A DNA stretch of 41,871 bases, from assembly GCA_014904845.1 (NCBI GenBank), contig MU119586.1, forward strand, positions 1-41,871, given 5' to 3'. Positions 21,948 through 30,217 of this stretch are shown here, piece after piece (the stretch's first letter is position 1; every line of letters begins with the position of its first letter). The DNA is from Acephala macrosclerotiorum (lineage: Eukaryota > Ascomycota > Leotiomycetes > Helotiales > Mollisiaceae). The notes below the pieces were generated by a model that made no database searches, was not told where the DNA came from, and was given only the letters and a program-made list of their open reading frames with translations. A program made the position numbers and the translations under genes.

Positions 21948-22065
21948 AATTAATACCACGCGAAAAAAATTGATATTAGTTTTTAAATCGAACAAATAAT
22001 TAATATTACGTATATAAAAAAAAATTAATATTAATTTTTAAATCGAATAAGTAATTACGTAATAT
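21948..22065 (+). repeat. two-copy tandem repeat, unit about 57 bases
   Basis: Two adjacent units share ATTAATTTTTAAATCGAAYAA and end in a TTACGTA-containing stretch. The first copy carries GATATTAGTTTTTAAATCG and the second AATATTAATTTTTAAATCG. It lies inside the right arm of the TIR element. Confidence 0.6.
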
Positions 22066-22479
22066 TTTTTAATTAAATTTAAAAAAAAATATATATTAAT
22101 AAAAAAGATTTTGATAAAAACTTTAATTTATTAAATAAAAATTCGAATTAAAATTTTTTATAAAAAGTTATTAATTAATTTGATTTTTATTAAATTTTTA
22201 TATAAATTTTTTTTATTATTATTAATAAAAACTTTTAAATATTACGCAATTAATAATATATTAATATAAAAAATACAAATATAAATTTTTATTATTATAT
22301 AATAATTATAAAAATTATTTAAAAAAATTTAAAAATTTAAAAATATATATAAATTATATAAAAATTTTAAAATTTTAAAATTTCGAAATTTAATCAAAAA
22401 ATTTAAAACGTTTTAAATAAAAAAAGCGAAATTTTACGATCATATTTTCAACTTAAAATATATCATTTATTAAATATTT

Positions 22480-22586
22480 TTTATTTTTATTAATTATTCG
22501 TAGAAATAATCAAAGTCTAAAATCGGCGTTTTTGGTGTAAAAAGTGATTTAAAGTAGAGAGTGGCCCAAGGTAAAGAGTGTCGCCT
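22480..22586 (-). repeat. right terminal inverted repeat of the 9.86-kb element
   Basis: This is the inverted partner of 12732-12838. Shared landmarks read on the minus strand are AGGCGACAC, CCTTGGGCCACTCTCT, CACTTTTTACACCAAAAAC and TCTACGAATAATT. This copy is more heavily C-to-T/G-to-A changed; the second GGGCCACT is destroyed. The adjoining TA at 22587-22588 is the target duplication. Confidence 0.88.
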
Positions 22587-23227
22587 TAGAGTCCAAAGCG
22601 AGGTAAACCATGGGTCCCGTCGTAGAAAGCCAATCAGCCTTACCATTTCGTCCATGACACCTTGCGTGGTGGAGCATTTCTTTAATAAAGTGGCCTAGGC
22701 ATGGGGCTTATCGAATTGTATTTTGTCAACTAAATAGAGACATCGTTCGCCCCCTTTTTATATTCGAGCTTGTCTGCCGACTTCGGACGCCATTTCGAGT
22801 GAGGATTCTCTCTGGTCAATACATGCGACATCGACCCAAACAGACTCAACAGAGGAGTAGATATTTGCGTTGGGGTGGTGTAAATGGATTCCTTGAAGTC
22901 GTTGACAAAGAAATGAGCAGGGTCAATGCGTGGAAATGACCATTTATCGATCCCATGGACATGCAGAAAGTGGCGTCTCGAAGTTGCGCCGATTCAAACC
23001 TTCAGCGGCCCCATGTGTATGATATTACATTGTATTCGAGATTAGAATAACCCCTATAGATGTTGGTGGGTTGCCAGTGATGGGCTGTCATCGAGGACAC
23101 GTAAAGAAGTCGTCGAGGCCATCTGCAAGTTATGTCTAGTGGTGTATTAGACGCGACGGTCGGGTCTGATATCTGCAGCGCTGTTAGATTCAAAACTTTC
23201 AAGCAAAGGGTACAGATGGTTAGCCAT
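22587..23227 (-). pseudogene. 5' half of a subfamily-A HET gene split by a transposon
   Basis: The probable original start is ATG 23227 (MANHLYPLLESF), but that frame closes quickly. The conserved sequence continues in another frame with WPRRLLYVSSMTAHHW and YNVISYTWGR, then TGA at 23002-23004. It continues in further frames with FPRIDPAHFFVNDF, VWVDVACIDQ, MASEVGRQARI and finally RDPWFTSLWTL, at the transposon junction. The sequence between RQARI and RDPWF is partly lost. So there are several frameshifts and one stop as well as the insertion. The 3' half is at 11855-12731. It is head to head with the B gene at 23615. Confidence 0.85.
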
Positions 23228-23614
23228 TTTCCTTCTGTTGTGCTTTCTGGAGGGCGAATGCGGATTTATGACTTGAGGCGGTAGAAAGCTCCATCATGCC
23301 CAATCCTGCTCAACTGCTCAACTTGCAGGGGTAAGAACACCCAAAAATTGCGATTTGTTTTAAAGTGTTTAGAAAACCCCCAAAAATTTACAGGCGACTA
23401 GAATTAGATTGCTAATTAAAAATATGAGCCTACTTTTCTCAATTTCAATCGTTGTTGTGAGGAAATTGGACTTTGGGCGCCGGTTGAGCGGAGGCATTTG
23501 GCCTGTGAACTCTTCCAAAAGGTGACACAATTTTAAATATTTAGGAACAAACAGAAAAAACGTGGCACACCACATTCTCCGCATATATCACAAGCAGGAG
23601 CTCCTCTACTGGCA
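23228..23614. promoter_or_regulatory. divergent promoter region (A pseudogene / B gene)
   Basis: The 387-base spacer lies between the old ATG at 23227 and the ATG of the intact B gene at 23615. It is moderately AT-rich, with short A runs. It repeats the A-B head-to-head arrangement seen at 8157-8776. No specific factor site can be supported. Confidence 0.45.
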
Positions 23615-25918
23615 ATGCAGCGATCTGGCCCGCTATGGCATGTAGTGGAAGATGCACACGGCCCCAAGAGCATGGGACAAGGCTACACCCGACCATTTTC
23701 CAGCTTCTACCGTCTCGCCGTGGAGCTCGATGCGATCAATCATACACCACATATAAACACACCGCACGCCAAATCGATGTCTCTTACCTCCACCCAAATT
23801 CGGTCCTTTTGGATACTTTGGCGGTGGTGGAAAACGTACCATAAAGCATGCCTGGTTCCAGTCGAAGGTCCAGCAGAAGGATTTCATGTCCATTTTGTGG
23901 CTGGGCTGCCGCACCAGCTCAACGTTGAGTCGAGACATTTCCAGGACGGGTTATCACTCTTTGAGCGGGAATTCAGTGGGCCAGGAGAGGCATTTGATGT
24001 AGAAGTACAGGAAAGCAGGCGAGAAGAAATGGCAGTCCAGTCTGCGTGCCAACACGTAGCTCTTGCTTGCTATGCGTGGCTAAGCAAAAGAAAAGACAGG
24101 ATCCTTAATTTCCATCTTCATCCAGTAGATCTAATTGCTCAAGATTCCGTGGAAGCGTTCAAGAGTGGAGGAAGGACTCTTCAGGACCATGAGTTGAGTG
24201 GATTGGATCCAAGGTGTAGCACAGGGGCTAGTATAACTGCTTGCCCTTGGCTTGGAGACACTTCTGGTCTTCCTTTCTTCTTATGGGATGTTACTGCCCA
24301 AGAGGTTGTTGAAGTTAGCACCCTACCGCCAAATATTGAGTACACCGCCATCAGCCATACCTGGGGTCGTTGGGCGAAGGACATTCCGATCCGTGTTTCC
24401 GGCGTCAAAGGATGGAATGTCCCGCAAAATACGATTTTTAATGTTTTAGATCTCCCTTCCATCCTTGCAAAGGTGCCTACTACGACACCATATGTATGGT
24501 TTGATCTTGTTTGCATTCCTCAGGACCGCTCAGCGAGAGCCTTACGAGAGATATCTCGCCAAGCTGAGATTTTCAGGCGTGCAAAACATGCAATCGTATG
24601 GCTGAATCGATTAGGCAGCTGGGAGGGAGTAGAAGCGGCTCTTGAATGGATGTCGTTAGTTTATCTTGGTGTGGACCATCCCTCGGACGCAAACATACGA
24701 AACATGGCCACACAGCTATTCGATGACTATCCATACGAACCAGGGGTGTCGAGACATTCTATGGAAGTAACTGGGTGGTTTAGTTCCCTTTGGACACTCC
24801 AGGAGATATGCCTACGACCCGATATGTGGCTTTGCAATGCCGACTGGATACTGCTTCAGGTTGGAGAGGGAATTCCTGTGGCGTTCAATAGTATTGTTGC
24901 ACTTACTCAGGAATGTGCCCAGATCCTGCAAGAGCGAGTGAGTTTAGAGGGGCTGGCTGAAAATTACTCTGGGATGGCGGCTAAGCCGCAATTCAACTTG
25001 ACCACCGCTTTGATTGACCCAGCGAAAAAGTTTGGATTGCTCATACAGTATGGCAAGTACCAGCGCGGGTTTCTGGAACTCGTTGAGCTATTTGATAGAA
25101 CTGGGATGAAAGACTTGCATATTATAAAGCGCGATACCATTTTGCTTCTCGGATCGGAGAGATATTGTGAAAGCAGCAGAGAAGAGGCAGTAATGGCTGT
25201 CCTAGGGGCAAGAGACTGGAACCACTCCTTATCGGCACCGATGAAAGCAAACTTCGACAAAGAGAGCCTTGTCCTTGGGCAATATCCACTGGGATTTGTC
25301 CAACATGTCGCCACTGCCCTCGGAGCTACCTTCTTCAACTCACTCTCCGCCTGCTCCAGGGATCTTGATTTTGCAGAAATAGTTGCGACTGCTCCGCAAT
25401 TGAGTAAAGGATCTTTGTTGCCTTTCAGTCGAGGAGGAACCTCATCACAGGAGAAGAAGTTTTTGCTCAACTGGACATTCCTTGAAGAAATTCACAATCC
25501 TGCTGTCCAGACCTGGAAAGTACATATTTCTGCATCAATCTACATTCCTGAGGCGGCGATCATTGCCAGCACCGCGGACTCCGACGACAAAGAGATCATT
25601 GGAAATGTATGGCTAACATATGATGCCGGAGAATATAATGAGCATGATCTAAGATTCACAGAGCTGGATACTGGGATGAGGAGATTCAGGACAGTGAATC
25701 TTAAGACGTGGGTCAAGGAATACTACCCTTTTTCCAAAAACTTTGCCGTGGAGCTCCTGAGAAGCAACGGTTCTTCCAGGGGGTTACTTCTGAAAGAGAT
25801 TGAATGGGACTCAAAGGAGCTCGTAAAGATTGGAAATTACATCACCTCCAATCATCCAGGGAATAGACTAGACACGGATCTAGCAATCGTCAAGCAGGTG
25901 GATTGGATCGTGGTTTGA
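23615..25918 (+). CDS. HET-domain protein, subfamily B, intact
   Basis: The 767-residue intronless protein starts at ATG 23615 (MQRSGPLWHVV), aligned with the B-family N-terminus (W-x-GPL). The motif LTSTQIRSFWILWRWW is at 57-72. ACPWLG (209-214), LPFFLWDV (219-226) and YTAISHTWGRW (243-253) open the HET core. The core continues with VWFDLVCIPQDRS (294-306), EISRQAEIFRRAKHAIVWL (312-330) and GWFSSLWTLQEICLRPDMWL (387-406). CESSREEAVMAVLGARDW, at about 513-530, is the B-specific motif. The tail runs through LVKIGNYI to VDWIVV at the stop. All core residues typical of HET domains are present. The nearest relative is the next gene, 26302-28722 (both have PDMWLC and VWFDLVCIPQDRS). A cytoplasmic role in hyphal non-self recognition is inferred. 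Confidence 0.93.
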   Translation: MQRSGPLWHVVEDAHGPKSMGQGYTRPFSSFYRLAVELDAINHTPHINTPHAKSMSLTSTQIRSFWILWRWWKTYHKACLVPVEGPAEGFHVHFVAGLPHQLNVESRHFQDGLSLFEREFSGPGEAFDVEVQESRREEMAVQSACQHVALACYAWLSKRKDRILNFHLHPVDLIAQDSVEAFKSGGRTLQDHELSGLDPRCSTGASITACPWLGDTSGLPFFLWDVTAQEVVEVSTLPPNIEYTAISHTWGRWAKDIPIRVSGVKGWNVPQNTIFNVLDLPSILAKVPTTTPYVWFDLVCIPQDRSARALREISRQAEIFRRAKHAIVWLNRLGSWEGVEAALEWMSLVYLGVDHPSDANIRNMATQLFDDYPYEPGVSRHSMEVTGWFSSLWTLQEICLRPDMWLCNADWILLQVGEGIPVAFNSIVALTQECAQILQERVSLEGLAENYSGMAAKPQFNLTTALIDPAKKFGLLIQYGKYQRGFLELVELFDRTGMKDLHIIKRDTILLLGSERYCESSREEAVMAVLGARDWNHSLSAPMKANFDKESLVLGQYPLGFVQHVATALGATFFNSLSACSRDLDFAEIVATAPQLSKGSLLPFSRGGTSSQEKKFLLNWTFLEEIHNPAVQTWKVHISASIYIPEAAIIASTADSDDKEIIGNVWLTYDAGEYNEHDLRFTELDTGMRRFRTVNLKTWVKEYYPFSKNFAVELLRSNGSSRGLLLKEIEWDSKELVKIGNYITSNHPGNRLDTDLAIVKQVDWIVV

Positions 25919-26301
25919 CAATGTGCCCTAGCGCAACGACGATTGATAAAGTGGTAGCAGAACTGACTGAGCTAAAACTCGAGGGAAAAATGAGGAAGAC
26001 TTATCGAGAGCGCTTGGGTTTGTGCGGTGGTTAGAGCACAAGAGTCGAGTCTCGTCATGTACTGCACGTGATCATTCGATTGTTCACTGCAGCCAATCAA
26101 GACATAATGTAACCCTGTTGGAAAGCTCTTTCCGCTTCTTTCTGTTGAGCGTCTGTCGAGTGCAAAACAATTAATTTCCCCATATCGACTACTACGAACT
26201 CCCCACCATTGAATTCACACCATTACGAACTTATTTTAGCTAGGACCGATCGTATATCTCATGTTTATAAGTTCGGCCTGCAAACCGAACCCGCGAACTA
26301 C
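25919..26301. other. intergenic region upstream of the 26302 HET gene
   Basis: This is a 383-base spacer between two tandem B genes. A CCAAT box (GCAGCCAATCAAG) lies about 210 bases upstream of the chosen ATG. The reading frame of the downstream gene is open back to about 26209 without an ATG, so an unseen upstream exon is possible. No independent gene is visible. Confidence 0.4.
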
Positions 26302-28722
26302 ATGTGTACACAATTAACCAGTCGGTGGCCACTTGGCTTGGTTGTGGATTCCATTCTCGGGCGGCTCTCTGTCGTAAGCTGGAGCAGGATCGCACCAGAA
26401 GTGCCTGCACTGACAATGGGGCTGGCTAATTGGTATCGACTTACTAGTTTGGTACTCGACAACTCCGGTTCGGCGTATGCTGTTAGCAAGGTGTTATCTC
26501 CCGCTCAGCAGAAGTCATACCGCCTTCTCTGGCAATGGTGGACAGCAGCATATCAGTATCCAGCGGCAAGCCTTGCCACTGTTTTGGACATCGTCTCAAG
26601 CTGTGAAGACCTTTCAATTTTTGAAGAAGGAAATCCTGAGCTGCCTCAAGTCTGGAGGGTGGCTATAAATCACCTTCAAGTGAGGCATTGGCCTGTAGGA
26701 GATGTGAAAGAGTTGAGGTCTCACGACGGAGCCGGAGATTCTTACAACGATGTAATGCGCCAACACTGGGAATGGGAATTCACTTCGTACGCATCGGCAC
26801 ATACCTTCGAGAGATCTGTAGAAGCTTGCGGCAACATTGAGAGGTCCAGACTTCAAGCTGCCCTGAAATCATTTTGTCAACTTGCCGCTTGGTCTTGCTA
26901 TTCAACTTCATCTCATGAGGGCCATTCTAAGAATCATTTTGATGCTAATTCGAGCCCGGGTGTTTCAAAATCGAGCCCAACAAGATTACATCCAGCCGAT
27001 GAAGCCGATTCAATGTCTCTGTTCAGGAGCTGTTTCGACTTAGGCATTCAACGTGGACCAGAGATTGAAACTTGTCAGTGGCTTGAAAGTGAGCAAAGTG
27101 AAGATGGGAACCTTCCGTACTATTTGTGGGATGTGATCGGTCAAAGGACAATTGAGACTGCTTCACTGGGATATTTTCCGGCCTACACAGCTGTCAGTCA
27201 CACTTGGGGCCGCTGGATTAAGAAGAAGGAGGGGCCGCTCCACCTTGTCGGCGTACCATGGACCATACCTCAGAATTCAAGATTTGACATTGAAGATCTC
27301 CCAAAAATATTGGCCAGGGTTCCCACAAAGACCTCATTCGTTTGGTTTGATCTTGTATGCATTCCCCAAGATCGATCTTCGATTGCGATTCGAGAGATAG
27401 CACGACAGGCCATCATTTTCAAGAACGCGGAGACTTCTGTGGCATGGCTGAACGATGTGGTGGATTTCCAAACGCTCGGCTCTTTGATACGCTGGCATGT
27501 ACTTCAATTGCTAGAGTTTTCTGAAGGAGGCACAGATGATCAAAATCGTCAAACAATTATGAAAGCTGCCTGGGAAAACGTCGACGGGCAGCAAAGTGGC
27601 CTTCTTGAAAGCCGAGACGATCCACTGGATCTGGATAACGTTACACCGAATGCATGGTTCACTTCTTTGTGGACTTTGCAGGAGGTCGCCTTACGACCTG
27701 ACATGTGGCTCTGCTCTCGGGACTGGTCATACCTAACTTGTGATGGTGTATCTCCTTTACCATTTAGTGGTCTGATTACTATCCAAAATGAATGCTTCAA
27801 GAGAACATCTCTGCTGGAACACCTCGGCCCGTTATACAAGTCAAATGAGAAAACCCGGGTCTCTGAGCACCTTGCCTTGATGGAACTCATTTCTTTCCGC
27901 TATCTTACTGGGCTTGACAAGTTGCCAATTCTATCACGAGCAGGAATATTGACTTTAGGCGATCGAAGGGAATGCTCCGAGAGACGTGCGGAGGCTATTA
28001 TGTCCGTCTTGGGAGCGACTCAATGGTACGAAAATGCAATCTCGGAACAAGATGGTTCGAACATCCCTTACCAAGAACAGACTGATGCCCTTGTCTTGGG
28101 AAAATATCCATTAACGTTTGTTAATGAGATACGCGCGAATATTCCAGACGAATTTTTCAACTCAGTGATCAATTATAACATCGGGAGAGAAACTGAAGGG
28201 GATATCTATGCGCGGTCAAGCATCGGCACGATGTTGCCCTTCAGTATCGGAAAATCGTACTTTGCTCAAAACCCTTTTGTTGAGATCGACCTCCCAAGAT
28301 GTCACGACTCAGTCAAGTCCTGGAAAGTCATAGGTTCTGGTGCGGTGAGCATACTTCAAGTATGCCTCATTTCGTCACCAATGATAGCTCATTCAACGCA
28401 GACGGAGGTTATGCCAACAATCCTTCAGGGTCTGGGCATCGGACAGGCCGGCGTCGAAGAAGTAACACAGAATCTTCCTCGATGGGTGAACACTTCTGGA
28501 TGGATAGACTTGCACAAATGGGTTAGAAGACAGCCTTATGAGGTTTATTTTGTTGTAATTCAATTCACCCTGTTTCACCTGAATCGCGGCAGCCAGTTCT
28601 CAGGGATAATAGCCAGGATTTCTGGTGCCAATGTGTTGTCCAAGATGGGCAATTTTTGGGTTGCTTTTGATGGAGATTTGGAGCTACCGGCTACATCAGA
28701 AGTCGATTGGACCGTTTTGTAG
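26302..28722 (+). CDS. HET-domain protein, subfamily B, intact
   Basis: The 806-residue protein is read from the first in-frame ATG, 26302 (MCTQLTSRWPLGLVVDSIL), which matches the length and pattern of the 36616 paralogue's N-terminus; a second ATG at 26416 is less likely. LSPAQQKSYRLLWQWW (65-80) is followed by a longer linker than in its relatives, with a Ser-rich insertion at about 200-230. Then come LPYYLWDV (271-278), YTAVSHTWGRW (295-305), VWFDLVCIPQDRS (347-359), EIARQAIIFKNAETSVAWLND (365-385, HET core) and WFTSLWTLQEVALRPDMWL (452-470). CSERRAEAIMSVLGATQWY follows at about 560-580, and the end is VDWTVL. It is tandem with the 23615 gene, its closest relative here. Same expected role; no additional effector domain is seen. 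Confidence 0.9.
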   Translation: MCTQLTSRWPLGLVVDSILGRLSVVSWSRIAPEVPALTMGLANWYRLTSLVLDNSGSAYAVSKVLSPAQQKSYRLLWQWWTAAYQYPAASLATVLDIVSSCEDLSIFEEGNPELPQVWRVAINHLQVRHWPVGDVKELRSHDGAGDSYNDVMRQHWEWEFTSYASAHTFERSVEACGNIERSRLQAALKSFCQLAAWSCYSTSSHEGHSKNHFDANSSPGVSKSSPTRLHPADEADSMSLFRSCFDLGIQRGPEIETCQWLESEQSEDGNLPYYLWDVIGQRTIETASLGYFPAYTAVSHTWGRWIKKKEGPLHLVGVPWTIPQNSRFDIEDLPKILARVPTKTSFVWFDLVCIPQDRSSIAIREIARQAIIFKNAETSVAWLNDVVDFQTLGSLIRWHVLQLLEFSEGGTDDQNRQTIMKAAWENVDGQQSGLLESRDDPLDLDNVTPNAWFTSLWTLQEVALRPDMWLCSRDWSYLTCDGVSPLPFSGLITIQNECFKRTSLLEHLGPLYKSNEKTRVSEHLALMELISFRYLTGLDKLPILSRAGILTLGDRRECSERRAEAIMSVLGATQWYENAISEQDGSNIPYQEQTDALVLGKYPLTFVNEIRANIPDEFFNSVINYNIGRETEGDIYARSSIGTMLPFSIGKSYFAQNPFVEIDLPRCHDSVKSWKVIGSGAVSILQVCLISSPMIAHSTQTEVMPTILQGLGIGQAGVEEVTQNLPRWVNTSGWIDLHKWVRRQPYEVYFVVIQFTLFHLNRGSQFSGIIARISGANVLSKMGNFWVAFDGDLELPATSEVDWTVL

Positions 28723-29352
28723 AGCCAAGCACTTACTATTGTTTGTAATTAAGTTTATTGTCAAGACGCAGTCATATTCTAGCTATATAGGACATTTAAA
28801 CAAAACCACGCTCCGTCCACCTAGACCGTCCAAGGCTTGCCATCTTCAAGGGAAGACGATCATTATTCCAATTCAACCCCTGATTCTAGCTTAAACCCAC
28901 GCATATCCGTACAAAATTATTATGTATTCTAGTCCCGAGGGAAATATCATAGTAGAACTATATTCGACACGCCCGCTCCGTATAGCGTTCCTATATAAAA
29001 ACCCCGGATAGGTGATGTCTCTCTAGACATAGAATAGGTAAGAGGAGGGCGACAATTGGAAACTGTATCCTGAGCGCCCACGAGCCGTACCATCCTGCAC
29101 AGATCTTGATATAGGTGTCCTAGGTCCCCTCCTCTACTTGTGTACGTAATTGTCGATTCGATATATAACTGTACGTGGCTCGTGGTCTTGGAGCAGACGT
29201 ACTCCGACCGACCGTCGCGGGACGCGTTGAAAGGGGACGGGTCAACGCAAAGGAAATCGATGATTCGATAGCCGCCGGAGCTTCTATTGGCTCTCTAGAC
29301 AGTGCTGAAGGTTCGTAGGGGACACCGCGTACGGGTGGAAGCTCGTCGTCGC
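28723..29352. other. intergenic region with a possible decayed repeat
   Basis: The left part carries a TATA-like CTATATAAAA at 28991-29000. The part from about 29040 to 29352 is clearly GC-richer than its surroundings, and its minus strand is open for about 79 codons (29120-29359) with a Ser/Arg/Pro-rich product resembling no family I know. It could be a solo LTR or retroelement remnant. I see no direct-repeat partner in the window, so this stays a guess. Confidence 0.3.
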
Positions 29353-29360
29353 CCCGCACT

Positions 29361-29822
29361 TAGGTCTCCGCAACGAATCATGAATAGGCTAATTCAAAAT
29401 TGGATTCATGAATAACCTATGAATCTAGTCCTCATGAATATGAATATAAATCAAAGAATTAGAAATGGATCGAATTATAAATCTAGGGGTATAATTCATA
29501 AATAATTCATAATTTTCTAATAATAAATTTCAGTATATAAAGTCGTTGATTTCAAGGGTTTTCGTCCTAAAAATCTTTCAAAATTTGAGGGATTTTTTTC
29601 TTCTAAATTTAGATTTTTGACTTACTTTCTCTCTTGTCGTTTTTCGACGTTTTCCTACTATTAATTATTTTTAGATTTTTTTATGAATATATTCATGAGA
29701 TTCATGAATTTATTCAGGAATCAAGCTTTTCTATATGAATACGAATCATGAATCACGAATTCTACTTTGAATTGAATACTGAATCAATTTCTTGTTGATT
29801 CATGATTCGTTGCGGAGACCTA
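29361..29822. mobile_element. hAT-like MITE with 8-bp target duplication
   Basis: A 462-bp element begins TAGGTCTCCGCAACGAATCA and ends with its exact inverse (ending GGAGACCTA). The TIRs are perfect for about 25 bases and then degrade into many ATGAATCATGAAT-like short inverted motifs. The 8-base CCCGCACT flanks both sides (29353-29360 and 29823-29830), the target-duplication length of the hAT superfamily. It is AT-rich and has no coding capacity, so it would need a transposase from elsewhere. It lies between two HET genes, about 395 bases upstream of the ATG at 30218. The near-perfect TIRs suggest a fairly recent insertion, not RIP-mutated. Confidence 0.9.
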
Positions 29823-30217
29823 CCCGCACTTACTGTTGTTTATCATCACAGCACTAAATGTTCCATTGCGCTGCTCATTTCGCCTGCGTTATAAGCTCTC
29901 CTCCTTTTTCCCTCAACCAGAGCTCTCTCCGTCTTTAACTTCTCATATAAGCATATCGCGCTCCACAAGTCTCGCGCCCCCTGCAAATCCCGCGTGCTAA
30001 ACCCAATTCTGAAGTTTTGTGGCAAAATTTGCCACGGTTGATGTTGCTCGCTTACTAACTGGAACTACTTTTTGCCTTGTTGCCTCGCGGCAGCAGGATT
30101 ACTTTTCTTGCTCTGACGAGCTACGAGACGCATAAGGCCAAGAAGGAAGCCTTAATTAAAAGCCTTCTGTCGATCACAACGCTCCAAACGGGGGTTATCA
30201 AGCAAGCCATTGAAATA

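Larger units (their letters stand above)
12732..22586. mobile_element. 9.86-kb RIP-mutated TIR element inserted in a HET gene (TA target duplication)
   Basis: The element starts AGGCGACAC and ends GTGTCGCCT, and is flanked on both sides by TA. Removing it with one TA restores the codons for LWTLQEA in the interrupted HET gene, so both ends are exact. TA duplication with TIRs points to the Tc1/mariner/pogo type, though 9.86 kb is far longer than that group's usual length of about 2 kb. Nested direct repeats inside (listed separately) suggest that later insertions enlarged it. The interior is almost pure A+T, with cytosine surviving nearly only in CpG. No transposase or reverse transcriptase frame can be read. 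Differences between the two TIRs are mostly C/T and G/A, as RIP predicts. Confidence 0.88.

Noticed and set aside
12732..22586. Reading the AT-rich block as mitochondrial DNA or a centromere
   Set aside because: Exact TIRs, a TA duplication and restoration of a HET codon string after excision show that it is an insertion. No mitochondrial gene or tRNA is visible.
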